Below, piece after piece: positions 1 through 7,130 of a stretch of DNA of 7,130 nucleotides. Each line of letters starts with the position of its first letter. The stretch's first letter is position 1. A program made the position numbers and the translations under genes. Under the pieces are notes generated by a model that did no database searches, was not told the DNA's origin, and was given only the letters and a program-made list of their open reading frames with translations. The stretch comes from an uncultured Erysipelotrichales bacterium. GTDB taxonomy: Bacteria; Bacillota_I; Bacilli_A; Erysipelotrichales; Coprobacillaceae. Where the stretch lies: contig CAKVJS010000058.1 in NCBI GenBank assembly GCA_934754755.1, forward strand, positions 1 to 7,130. The letters run 5' to 3'.

Positions 1-845
1 CAGATCCTTTATTAGATTATATGCAATTGCATGGAAAAGAAATTTCCTTTAATAATTTAAATGATTTATATGGAGCGATGCGTTTATTAGAAGAGTTTGA
101 TTCCAAGGAACATGCAACGGTCGTTGTCAAACACGCAACGCCTTGTGGAGTAGCGATTGGAGAAAATGGATACGATTCTTTTAGAAAAGCATATCTGGCT
201 GATACAAAATCTATTTTTGGTGGTATTGTTGCTGTTAATTATACAGTCGATAAGGCAACCGCCGAAGTTATGCACAGTATCTTTTTGGAAATTATTATCG
301 CGCCTGCCTTTGATGCAGATGCTTTAGAAGTATTACAAAAGAAGAAAAATGTCCGGATTCTTACGATGGATTCGAAAAATAATCATAGATCACATATCGA
401 TATGAAATATTTAGCAGGTAAAGTATTACTGCAGGACTTAGATGAAACGGTAAACCAAAAACAAGATGTCGTTACGAAAAGGCAACCTACTAAAGAAGAA
501 ATCAAGGATATGGAATTTGGTATGCGGGTTGTTAAGCACGTTAAATCGAATGCTGTGTGCATGGTTAAAGACGGTGTTACACTGGCGATTGGCGGAGGCC
601 AAACTTCACGTATTTGGGCGTTAGAAAATGCGATTGCGGAGCACCCAGAGGTTAATTTTCAAGGAGCCATTCTAGCCTCCGATGCCTTTTTCCCATTTCG
701 TGATTGTGTGGATACGGCAAGCGAGGCAGGCATTCAAGCCATTGTTCAACCAGGTGGTTCTAAGCGAGATCAAGAATCGATCGATGCTTGTGACGAAAAA
801 CAAATGACTATGGTCTTTACTGGCTATCGACATTTTAGACATTAA
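1..845 (+). CDS. purH: Bifunctional PurH, C-terminal AICAR transformylase part (5'-truncated by window)
   Basis: This is the 3' part of the bifunctional AICAR formyltransferase/IMP cyclohydrolase, which makes the last two steps to IMP using 10-formyltetrahydrofolate. The reading frame is open from base 3 (residues DPLLDY) and runs into the ATG at 21. That ATG is internal, because the DPLLDY-x-QLHGKE stretch is normal PurH mid-protein sequence. About 280 residues of an expected ~510 are present, so the N-terminal cyclohydrolase domain lies upstream of the window. Counting from the Met at 21, the transformylase Lys-His pair is K37-H38 in KHATPCGVA. It is followed by SIFGGIVA, FLEIIIAPAF, the GGGQTSR motif, SDAFFPFRD, QPGGSKRDQESID and the typical C-terminal FTGYRHFRH. 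It ends in tandem in-frame stops (TAATAA, 843-848), 14 bases before purD. There is no sign of frameshift or decay. The family assignment is secure; only the 5' end is unknown. Confidence 0.97.
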   Translation, partial: DPLLDYMQLHGKEISFNNLNDLYGAMRLLEEFDSKEHATVVVKHATPCGVAIGENGYDSFRKAYLADTKSIFGGIVAVNYTVDKATAEVMHSIFLEIIIAPAFDADALEVLQKKKNVRILTMDSKNNHRSHIDMKYLAGKVLLQDLDETVNQKQDVVTKRQPTKEEIKDMEFGMRVVKHVKSNAVCMVKDGVTLAIGGGQTSRIWALENAIAEHPEVNFQGAILASDAFFPFRDCVDTASEAGIQAIVQPGGSKRDQESIDACDEKQMTMVFTGYRHFRH

Positions 846-846
846 T

Positions 847-852
847 AAGGAG
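847..852 (+). promoter_or_regulatory. Ribosome binding site of purD
   Basis: AAGGAG lies 7 bases before the purD ATG at 860. It overlaps the second of two tandem stop codons that end purH (843-845 and 846-848). It is a near-consensus Shine-Dalgarno sequence and fixes the purD start. Confidence 0.85.
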
Positions 853-859
853 AAGCTAT

Positions 860-2110
860 ATGAAATTATTAGTTATCGGTAGTGGTGGAAGAGAGCATGC
901 CATTATTGAATCGTTGTATCGTAGTGATCCGACACGTGAGCTGTATGCCTTGCCGGGTAATCCAGGTATGGCCACTAAAGCAACATGCATCGAAGGTGCG
1001 TGTGATGATATTGCTTTTATTGTATCATGTATTCAAGAACATGCGATTGACTTAACAATTGTTGGACCGGAAGTGCCTTTATGTTTGGGATTAGTAGATG
1101 CGATTGAAGAAGCTGGATTTTTAGCCTTTGGACCGAGTGCTAAGGCGGCTACCTTAGAAGGTAGTAAATCGTTCGCGAAAGAATTTATGGAACGTTATCA
1201 TATTCCTACCGCTCGTTATCAAAAGGCAACGAGTTATAAGCAGGCCATTGCCTCCTTATCTTCCTTTACCTATCCGGTTGTCATTAAGGCGGATGGTCTG
1301 GCCGCTGGTAAAGGCGTCATTATTGCGTTTGATGAAGCGGAGGCAAAACAGACGCTGCATGACTTTATGGTAGATGGAAGTATGTCTGGTGTTGGTCATA
1401 CGGTTATTATCGAAGAATATTTAACCGGTAAAGAATGTTCCTTGTTATGTTTTACCGATGGTAAAACGATTGTTCCCATGGTTAGTGTCAAAGATCATAA
1501 AGCGATTTATGAGGGGGATACAGGGCCCAATACCGGTGGTATGGGCACGGTCTCACCGAATCCTTTTGTAACTAAAGAGATGGAACAGTCCTGGCAAACA
1601 ACAATTTTAGAACCTTTTATCAAAGGATTGCAGGCGGAAGACATGCGCTACCATGGGGTCATCTTTATCGGCCTAATGATAGGTGAAGACAAAACAAAAG
1701 TATTGGAATTCAACGTTCGCTTTGGGGATCCTGAAACCCAATCGATATTATTGCGATTAGAAACCGATTTGGTAGAAATTATGGAGGCTTGCATCGAGGA
1801 AAGATTGGGTGATCTTACCTTACAGTGGAAAGATACATACAGTGGAACACTTGTACTTGCGAGTCAAGGGTATCCTGGAACGTATCCAGTTGGTAAAGTA
1901 ATTACCGTACCAACGACCAATCTTACCCATACGATGGTCTTACATGCGGGCACGAAAGAAGAAGGCAATTGCCTAGTCACCAATGGTGGTCGGGTACTTA
2001 ATATATGTGCTACGGGTTGCTCCATTGATGAGGTACGTGATAAACTATATACGATGGCGCAAAGAATTTACTTTGATGGTAAAATATATCGTAAGGATAT
2101 TGGAATATAG
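860..2110 (+). CDS. purD: Phosphoribosylamine-glycine ligase (GAR synthetase)
   Basis: This 416-residue cytoplasmic enzyme joins glycine to 5-phosphoribosylamine with ATP, giving GAR and ADP (step 2 of purine synthesis). The length is close to the usual ~420. Domains in order are an N-terminal phosphate-binding fold with GSGGREHA at residues 7-14 and GPEVPL at 69-74, then an ATP-grasp domain from about residue 100 to 290, then a C-terminal domain. ATP-grasp motifs are KADGLAAGKGV (143-153), GDTGPNTGGMG (219-229) and the metal-binding EFNVRFGDPETQ (283-294). The C-terminal domain contains HAGT (362-365) and GGRVLNICATG (377-387). The start is set by AAGGAG 7 bases upstream and by the glycine-rich motif beginning at residue 7, its usual place. 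The TAG stop at 2108-2110 forms part of the purL ribosome binding site, suggesting coupled translation. No key motif is missing. Confidence 0.98.
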   Translation: MKLLVIGSGGREHAIIESLYRSDPTRELYALPGNPGMATKATCIEGACDDIAFIVSCIQEHAIDLTIVGPEVPLCLGLVDAIEEAGFLAFGPSAKAATLEGSKSFAKEFMERYHIPTARYQKATSYKQAIASLSSFTYPVVIKADGLAAGKGVIIAFDEAEAKQTLHDFMVDGSMSGVGHTVIIEEYLTGKECSLLCFTDGKTIVPMVSVKDHKAIYEGDTGPNTGGMGTVSPNPFVTKEMEQSWQTTILEPFIKGLQAEDMRYHGVIFIGLMIGEDKTKVLEFNVRFGDPETQSILLRLETDLVEIMEACIEERLGDLTLQWKDTYSGTLVLASQGYPGTYPVGKVITVPTTNLTHTMVLHAGTKEEGNCLVTNGGRVLNICATGCSIDEVRDKLYTMAQRIYFDGKIYRKDIGI

Positions 2111-2115
2111 GGGGT
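2109..2115 (+). promoter_or_regulatory. Ribosome binding site of purL, overlapping the purD stop
   Basis: AGGGGGT differs from the consensus AGGAGGT at one base and begins inside the purD stop codon. Two ATG codons follow in tandem, at 2117 and 2120. Measured from the end of the G run (2114), the spacing is 2 bases to the first and 5 bases to the second. The ATG at 2120 is therefore the better start. Confidence 0.65.
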
Positions 2116-2119
2116 AATG

Positions 2120-5100
2120 ATGGATACAGTACGACGCGTTTTTGTAGAAAAGAAAGCAGAATATGCGATTGAAGCACAGCAGTTACAAGAAGACATAAAA
2201 ACGCAATTACATATTGCTTTAGATTCCGTCCGCATTATGCATCGTTATGATGTACAAGGCGTTACGGATGATATATGGCAGGATGCTATTGGTTCTTTTT
2301 TAAGTGAGCCAATGGTTGATCAAGTATGGATGGATACGTCCTCTTTTAAGAGTCCTTGGAAATTTGCGGTTGAATTATTACCAGGTCAATACGATCAACG
2401 AGCAGATTCTTGCATGCAATGCTTTGCGATTTTAGCCGGGGTTAAGGTGCAAGTTCGTTGTGCCAAAGTGTATATTTTACAAGGCATGATCGATGAAAAT
2501 GAATTACTCAAGATACAACATTATATTATCAATCCTGTCGATCAACGGATTGCTGCTTGGGATACTCCTTCTACGATAGAGGATGTTGCATTGCCTAGTC
2601 GACAAGTACCAACGATTACTGGATTTATTGACTTTGGTTTGGACAAACTTAAAACCTTTTATACAAGCCATAATATGGCTATGAGCTATGAAGATTTAGT
2701 ATTAATCCAATCGTATTTTCAAAGTGAAGAAAGAGATCCAACGGAAACCGAATTAAAAGTGTTGGATACGTATTGGTCGGATCATTGTCGCCATACAACT
2801 TTTAGTACGATTCTTTCTTCGATCATTTTAGAAGAAAGTAACTATAAAACAATGATCAAACAGGATATTGCGGACTACCAAAAGAGTCGCCAAGTAGTCT
2901 ATGGTAACAATACAACTCGACCGGTAACCCTTATGGATCTCGCAACGATTGCGATGAAAGAATTACGCATGCAAGGACGTCTAGATGATTTAGAAATATC
3001 GGATGAAATCAATGCCTGTTCGTTAGAAGTAACTGTCCAAACGGAGCAAGGGGAAGAGCCATGGTTACTCATGTTTAAAAATGAAACGCACAATCACCCG
3101 ACGGAAATCGAGCCATACGGTGGGGCTGCGACTTGTTTAGGAGGTGCGATTCGAGATCCGTTATCGGGACGGGCTTACGTATATCAAGCGATGCGAATTA
3201 GTGGTGCCGGCGATCCACGACAATCCATCATATCGACGCGACCTGGGAAATTACCACAACGAAAAATCTGTCAAGAGGCAGCCCATGGCTATGCTTCTTA
3301 TGGAAATCAAATCGGTATTGCGACTGGTTATGTACATGAATTATATGATCCAGGTTATGAGGCTAAGCGGATGGAGTTAGGTGCTGTTGTTGCAGCGGCT
3401 CCTAAAAAACAAGTTCTTCGCTTACAACCGATGGCTGGTGATATTGTATTATTAATTGGTGGCCGAACAGGACGGGATGGTATCGGTGGGGCTACTGGAT
3501 CTTCTAAATCACATAAAATCGGTTCGATGGAAAATGGTGGTGCTGAAGTCCAAAAAGGGAACCCTGTGGAAGAACGTAAGATTCAACGATTATTCCGTCA
3601 AGAAGAAGTCGCTAATAAAATTATTCGCTGCAATGACTTTGGTGCCGGTGGTATTTGCGTTGCAGTTGGAGAACTAGCTGATGGACTGGATATTGATTTA
3701 GATTCCGTATTAACTAAGTGTCAAGGAATGACCGGAACGGAATTGGCGATTTCTGAGTCACAGGAACGGATGGCCATTGTTATAAAAACTGCGGATTTAT
3801 CTTTTTTCCAAGATGCTTGTGCCAAGGAAAACTTGGAAGTATCGCTGGTGGCTAGGGTGACTGAAAGTCCTCGTTTACTCATGCGTCATCGTGGCCATGT
3901 GATTGTCGATCTAGCCAGAGACTTTTTAGATTCGGCTGGCGCAAAACGAACACAAGATGTATTTATCGAAAGTCCCAAGGCAAGCTTATATCCTTTTGTA
4001 CCAACTGCGAAACCTTCTTTTAAAGAAACAATGAAAGAAGTCTTATCTCGTTTATCTGTCGCCAGTCAAAAGGGACTAGTAGAACGCTTTGACGCATCGA
4101 TTGGAAATGCATCGGTTCTCTTTCCGTATGGTGGTAAAACATATCGAACCGAAACCGAAGGGATGGTTGCTCTGTTACCGGTGCAAGATTCCGTAACGAC
4201 GACAGCCTCGATTATGGCCTATGGATATAGTCCCACTATCGCGAAGTGGTCACCGTATCATGGAGCGATCTATGCAGTAATGGAATCGTTAAGTAAAATA
4301 GTAGCGATGGGTGGCGATTATCGTAAGGTACGCTTTAGCTTTCAAGAATACTTTGAAAAGTTGTTAGATCAACCCCAAAAGTGGGGAAAACCACTAGCAG
4401 CTCTGCTTGGTGCCTATCATGTACAAAGGGCTTTATCTTTACCTGCTGTCGGTGGTAAAGATAGTATGTCAGGATCCTTTGAAGATCTACACGTACCACC
4501 TACACTTGTATCGTTTGCGATTACAACCCAAGAAGTAGATAAAATTATTAGTCCAGAATTAAAAGAGGCGAATCATATATTGGTGGAAATTTGTCTACAT
4601 AAAGATAACTGCGATATATTTGACTTTGATCATGTGAAACAACAATACGATGCACTATACCAAATGGTAGAAAATAAACGTATTTATAGTGCTTATACTA
4701 TTAAGGATGGTGGGGTATTAGAAGCGGTTAGTAAAATGGCCTTTGGTAACGAAATCGGTGTTGCTATGAAAAGTCTTCCTTTGCCTTCCTTAGTACAAAA
4801 GGACTATGGAAATATAATCATAGAGGTTGCTAGCGAAGGTGATATTTTATGTAAGGATTATCGCATTATTGGAACAACAACCGATACGAATTGTATAACG
4901 TATGGTAGCGATAGTATTACACTCGATCAGCTATATGAATACAATAGTGCCCCGCTAGAAAGTGTCTATCCAACCAAAATGCAAGATACATTAAAATCTA
5001 TCCATAAGGCATCCTGCTATAACCGTGGGAGCTTATATGCAAAACAAAAGATTGATGAACCACTTGTTATTATCCCGGTTTTTCCAGGTACTAACTGTGA

Positions 5101-5857
5101 GTACGATTTACGAGATGCCTTTATAAAGGCCGGAGCTAAGGTAGAGTTCTCAGTTATTTGTAACACCACTGAAACAATGCTTGCCAATTCCATTACTTCG
5201 CTAGAATTAGCGATTCATAAGGCCAATATAATCGTCTTACCGGGTGGATTTAGTGCTGGGGATGAACCCGAAGGATCGGGAAAATTTATAGCCACTATTT
5301 TACGACATCCATCCCTGCAAGATGCCATTCATCAATTTTTAGAACGTGATGGATTAATGATGGGAATATGCAATGGATTCCAGGCTTTAATTAAACTTGG
5401 CCTATTACCATATGGAAAAATCCAACCGATGCAGGCGGGAGCACCAACCTTAACATTTAATACAATTGGTCGCCACGTCTCGCAAATGGTTACAACTCGC
5501 ATTGGTAGTGTGCAATCACCATGGCTAAGCAATGTAAGTGTCGGAGATGTTCATACTATTCCGGTTAGTCATGGAGAAGGAAGATTTGTGGGACCAGATA
5601 ATGTCATCCAAAATTTATTTGACAATGGACAAGTTTTTAGCCAATATGTAGATAGTGGACAAAATCCAACGATGCATTTTCCGGATAATCCTAATGGTTC
5701 AATGCAAGCTATTGAAGGAATACTTTCCCCGGATGGTCATATTATAGGGAAAATGGGACATAGTGAACGACAAGGAAATCATCGATTAGAAAATATATAT
5801 GGTGACAAGGATCAACAAATGTTCTTAGCAGGTGTCCAATATTTCAAAGGGAGATAA
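2120..5857 (+). CDS. purL: Phosphoribosylformylglycinamidine synthase, single-chain form
   Basis: PurL converts FGAR, glutamine and ATP to FGAM, glutamate and ADP (step 4). This is the large one-chain form: 1245 residues from the ATG at 2120, or 1246 from the alternative ATG at 2117. The order is a PurS-like N-terminal domain, a linker region, two tandem AIR-synthase-like halves and a class I glutaminase domain. In the first half I see WSDHCRH (219-225), the run from FKNETHNHP (319-327) through EPYGGAATCLGGAIRD (331-346), GGRTGRDGIGG (447-457) and NDFGAGGI (505-512). The second half has ERFD (655-658) and GGKDSMS (778-784). The glutaminase begins near residue 982 and contains FPGTNCE (988-994), LPGGFSAGD (1040-1048), the nucleophile C1084 in GICNGF, and H1214/E1216 in GHSERQ. 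Length and N-terminus match the streptococcal/clostridial clade rather than the Bacillus PurS-PurQ-PurL complex. The second ATG is preferred on ribosome-binding-site spacing. The frame is intact throughout. Confidence 0.97.
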   Translation: MDTVRRVFVEKKAEYAIEAQQLQEDIKTQLHIALDSVRIMHRYDVQGVTDDIWQDAIGSFLSEPMVDQVWMDTSSFKSPWKFAVELLPGQYDQRADSCMQCFAILAGVKVQVRCAKVYILQGMIDENELLKIQHYIINPVDQRIAAWDTPSTIEDVALPSRQVPTITGFIDFGLDKLKTFYTSHNMAMSYEDLVLIQSYFQSEERDPTETELKVLDTYWSDHCRHTTFSTILSSIILEESNYKTMIKQDIADYQKSRQVVYGNNTTRPVTLMDLATIAMKELRMQGRLDDLEISDEINACSLEVTVQTEQGEEPWLLMFKNETHNHPTEIEPYGGAATCLGGAIRDPLSGRAYVYQAMRISGAGDPRQSIISTRPGKLPQRKICQEAAHGYASYGNQIGIATGYVHELYDPGYEAKRMELGAVVAAAPKKQVLRLQPMAGDIVLLIGGRTGRDGIGGATGSSKSHKIGSMENGGAEVQKGNPVEERKIQRLFRQEEVANKIIRCNDFGAGGICVAVGELADGLDIDLDSVLTKCQGMTGTELAISESQERMAIVIKTADLSFFQDACAKENLEVSLVARVTESPRLLMRHRGHVIVDLARDFLDSAGAKRTQDVFIESPKASLYPFVPTAKPSFKETMKEVLSRLSVASQKGLVERFDASIGNASVLFPYGGKTYRTETEGMVALLPVQDSVTTTASIMAYGYSPTIAKWSPYHGAIYAVMESLSKIVAMGGDYRKVRFSFQEYFEKLLDQPQKWGKPLAALLGAYHVQRALSLPAVGGKDSMSGSFEDLHVPPTLVSFAITTQEVDKIISPELKEANHILVEICLHKDNCDIFDFDHVKQQYDALYQMVENKRIYSAYTIKDGGVLEAVSKMAFGNEIGVAMKSLPLPSLVQKDYGNIIIEVASEGDILCKDYRIIGTTTDTNCITYGSDSITLDQLYEYNSAPLESVYPTKMQDTLKSIHKASCYNRGSLYAKQKIDEPLVIIPVFPGTNCEYDLRDAFIKAGAKVEFSVICNTTETMLANSITSLELAIHKANIIVLPGGFSAGDEPEGSGKFIATILRHPSLQDAIHQFLERDGLMMGICNGFQALIKLGLLPYGKIQPMQAGAPTLTFNTIGRHVSQMVTTRIGSVQSPWLSNVSVGDVHTIPVSHGEGRFVGPDNVIQNLFDNGQVFSQYVDSGQNPTMHFPDNPNGSMQAIEGILSPDGHIIGKMGHSERQGNHRLENIYGDKDQQMFLAGVQYFKGR

Positions 5858-5863
5858 AGGTGG
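5857..5863 (+). promoter_or_regulatory. Ribosome binding site of purB, touching the purL stop
   Basis: AAGGTGG has one mismatch to AAGGAGG and lies 6 bases before the purB ATG at 5870. Its first base is the last base of the purL TAA stop (5855-5857). This arrangement favours ribosomes that have just finished purL and supports the purB start. Confidence 0.75.
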
Positions 5864-5869
5864 TTAAAT

Positions 5870-7130
5870 ATGATTGAAAGATATGCAAGAAAAGAAATGC
5901 GGGCGATTTGGAGTGAACAATCTAAATTTGAAGCGTGGTTAAAAGTAGAACTGTTGGCTTGTGAAGCTTGGAGTTCGTTAGGGGAAATTCCCAAAGAAGA
6001 TATCGAAACAATGAAGGAAAAGGCAAGTTTTGATATCGAAAGAATTTATCAAATCGAAGAACAAACAAAACATGATGTCGTAGCTTTTACTCGGGCGGTA
6101 TCTGAAACCCTTGGAGACGAACGTAAATGGATTCATTATGGTTTAACAAGTACCGATGTAGTCGATACAGCGTATGGCTATTTATATAAACAAGCTAACG
6201 CCATCCTATTACAAGATATAGAAACACTCATTGAAACATTAAAAAATAAGGCAGTAAAATATAAATATACCGTATGCATGGGAAGAACCCATGGGGTACA
6301 TGCAGAGATCACAACCTTTGGTTTAAAGTTTACTTTATGGTATGAAGAAATGCAACGTAATTTACGTCGTTTTAAGGATGCTTGTTGCGATGTAGAAGCC
6401 GGTAAAATATCAGGTGCTGTTGGAACCTTCGCCAATACACCACCAGAAGTACAAGATTATGTTTGTGATAAGCTAGGCATTCAATCCAGTAAAATCTCAA
6501 CCCAAGTATTACAAAGAGATCGCCATGCGGCTTACTTTGCGACACTAGCTTTAATTGGAACAAGCTTAGAAAGAATGGCCGTTGAAATTAGACATTTACA
6601 ACGTACCGAGGTACGAGAAGTAGAAGAACATTTCAATAAAGGTCAAAAGGGATCTAGTGCAATGCCACATAAGCGAAATCCAATTGGTAGTGAAAACATT
6701 TGTGGTTGTGCTCGCGTACTCCGTGGCTATATGTTACCAGCTTATGAGGATGTCCCTTTATGGCATGAACGAGATATTTCACACTCTTCATCAGAACGAA
6801 TTATTGCAGGAGATGCAACTCAATTATTAGATTATATGTTATCTCGCTTTACTAATTTGATTCAAAATCTAACCGTATTTGAAGATAATATGTTAGCTAA
6901 TATCAACAAAACAAATGGAGTTATTTTCTCCCAACGCTTTATGTTAAAACTAATTGAAAAGGGTTGGTCAAGAGAAAAGGCATATGATATTGTACAACCT
7001 AACGCAATTAAATCTTGGGAAAACCATTTGGACTTTAAAAAGCTAATGGAAGAAAATGCAGAAGTATCTAAAGTACTAACAAGAAAAGAAATATCCGACT
7101 GTTTTAACCCGCAACACCATGTTAAAAATG
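5870..7130 (+). CDS. purB: Adenylosuccinate lyase (3' end cut by window)
   Basis: PurB removes fumarate from SAICAR to give AICAR (step 8) and from adenylosuccinate to give AMP, so it serves both the main pathway and the AMP branch. It belongs to the fumarase/aspartase superfamily of cytoplasmic homotetramers. From the ATG at 5870 the frame stays open to the window end, giving 420 whole codons. The last residues read [10 protein letters not shown], which in this family is about ten residues before the end (usual length ~430), so very little is missing. Conserved residues fall on the same numbers as those I recall from B. subtilis PurB: H68 (TKHD), H89 in the HYGLTSTD stretch, H141 in GRTHGVHAE (138-146), the signature loop [11 protein letters not shown] (261-271) with its serines and K268, and E275. 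The [11 protein letters not shown] stretch (300-310) is also typical. The start is supported by AAGGTGG 6 bases upstream and the normal MIERYA opening. The gene follows purL by 12 bases and appears co-transcribed. Confidence 0.98.
   Translation, partial: MIERYARKEMRAIWSEQSKFEAWLKVELLACEAWSSLGEIPKEDIETMKEKASFDIERIYQIEEQTKHDVVAFTRAVSETLGDERKWIHYGLTSTDVVDTAYGYLYKQANAILLQDIETLIETLKNKAVKYKYTVCMGRTHGVHAEITTFGLKFTLWYEEMQRNLRRFKDACCDVEAGKISGAVGTFANTPPEVQDYVCDKLGIQSSKISTQVLQRDRHAAYFATLALIGTSLERMAVEIRHLQRTEVREVEEHFNKGQKGSSAMPHKRNPIGSENICGCARVLRGYMLPAYEDVPLWHERDISHSSSERIIAGDATQLLDYMLSRFTNLIQNLTVFEDNMLANINKTNGVIFSQRFMLKLIEKGWSREKAYDIVQPNAIKSWENHLDFKKLMEENAEVSKVLTRKEISDCFNPQHHVKN

Noticed and set aside
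21..23. ATG at 21 as the start of a stand-alone AICAR transformylase
   Set aside because: The frame is open back to the window edge with PurH-like residues (DPLLDY) before the ATG, and no ribosome binding site precedes it. It is an internal methionine of a truncated gene.
87..275. Minus-strand open frame opposite purH
   Set aside because: It sits opposite the conserved KHATPCG and SIFGG segments of PurH, and the predicted peptide has no recognisable features.
846..859. Possible promoter, terminator or riboswitch between genes (also checked at 2111-2119 and 5858-5869)
   Set aside because: The gaps are too short to hold anything beyond a Shine-Dalgarno sequence. No hairpin followed by a T-run is present, and any purine riboswitch or operator would lie upstream of the operon, outside this window.
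2899..3093. Minus-strand open frame of 64 codons inside purL
   Set aside because: It lies wholly opposite a well-conserved part of purL, shows no recognisable protein motif, and its composition is explained by the purL codons on the other strand.
3144..3677. Two plus-strand open frames (3144-3380 and 3456-3677) in a different frame from purL
   Set aside because: They overlap the AIR-synthase core motifs of purL, which is intact in its own frame. Their translations look like out-of-frame shadows, so there is no evidence of a frameshift or nested gene.
5332..5532. Minus-strand open frame opposite the purL glutaminase domain
   Set aside because: It is complementary to the catalytic C1084 region of purL and has no independent support.
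5812..6563. Minus-strand open frames opposite the purL end and the first half of purB (5812-5994, 6178-6435, 6372-6563)
   Set aside because: The plus strand here encodes conserved purL and purB motifs, including the purB active-site histidines. The antisense translations show no family features and two of them overlap each other.

Overview
The window is one strand of a de novo purine biosynthesis operon. It holds four tightly packed plus-strand genes in the order purH (3' part), purD, purL, purB (nearly complete, cut by the window end). Coding sequence covers almost every base. The three intergenic gaps are about 14, 9 and 12 bases, each holding only a ribosome binding site. No promoter, terminator, RNA gene, mobile element, CRISPR array or repeat could be supported.

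The organism looks like a low-GC Gram-positive bacterium (Firmicutes), most plausibly of the Erysipelotrichia/Clostridia type. Three things point there. (1) Base composition is AT-rich, with Shine-Dalgarno sequences close to AAGGAGG. (2) PurL is the ~1245-residue single-chain form with an N-terminus like that of streptococcal and clostridial proteins (RVFVEKK near the start), not the PurS/PurQ/small-PurL trio of Bacillus. (3) PurB aligns without gaps to the numbering of the Bacillus subtilis active-site residues (H68, H89, H141, K268, E275). The genus cannot be fixed by reading alone.

Layout: 1-845 is the C-terminal AICAR transformylase part of bifunctional PurH. 860-2110 is PurD (GAR synthetase, ATP-grasp). 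2120-5857 is PurL (FGAM synthase with its own glutaminase domain). 5870-7130 is PurB (adenylosuccinate lyase), missing only about the last ten residues.

Together the genes supply step 2 (PurD: phosphoribosylamine to GAR), step 4 (PurL: FGAR to FGAM), step 8 (PurB: SAICAR to AICAR) and steps 9-10 (PurH: AICAR to FAICAR to IMP). PurB also acts in the AMP branch. The remaining genes (purE, purC, purF, purM, purN) are expected upstream but are not visible. All catalytic motifs I looked for are intact. I see no undescribed system here: this is an ordinary housekeeping operon, and the findings below are minor.
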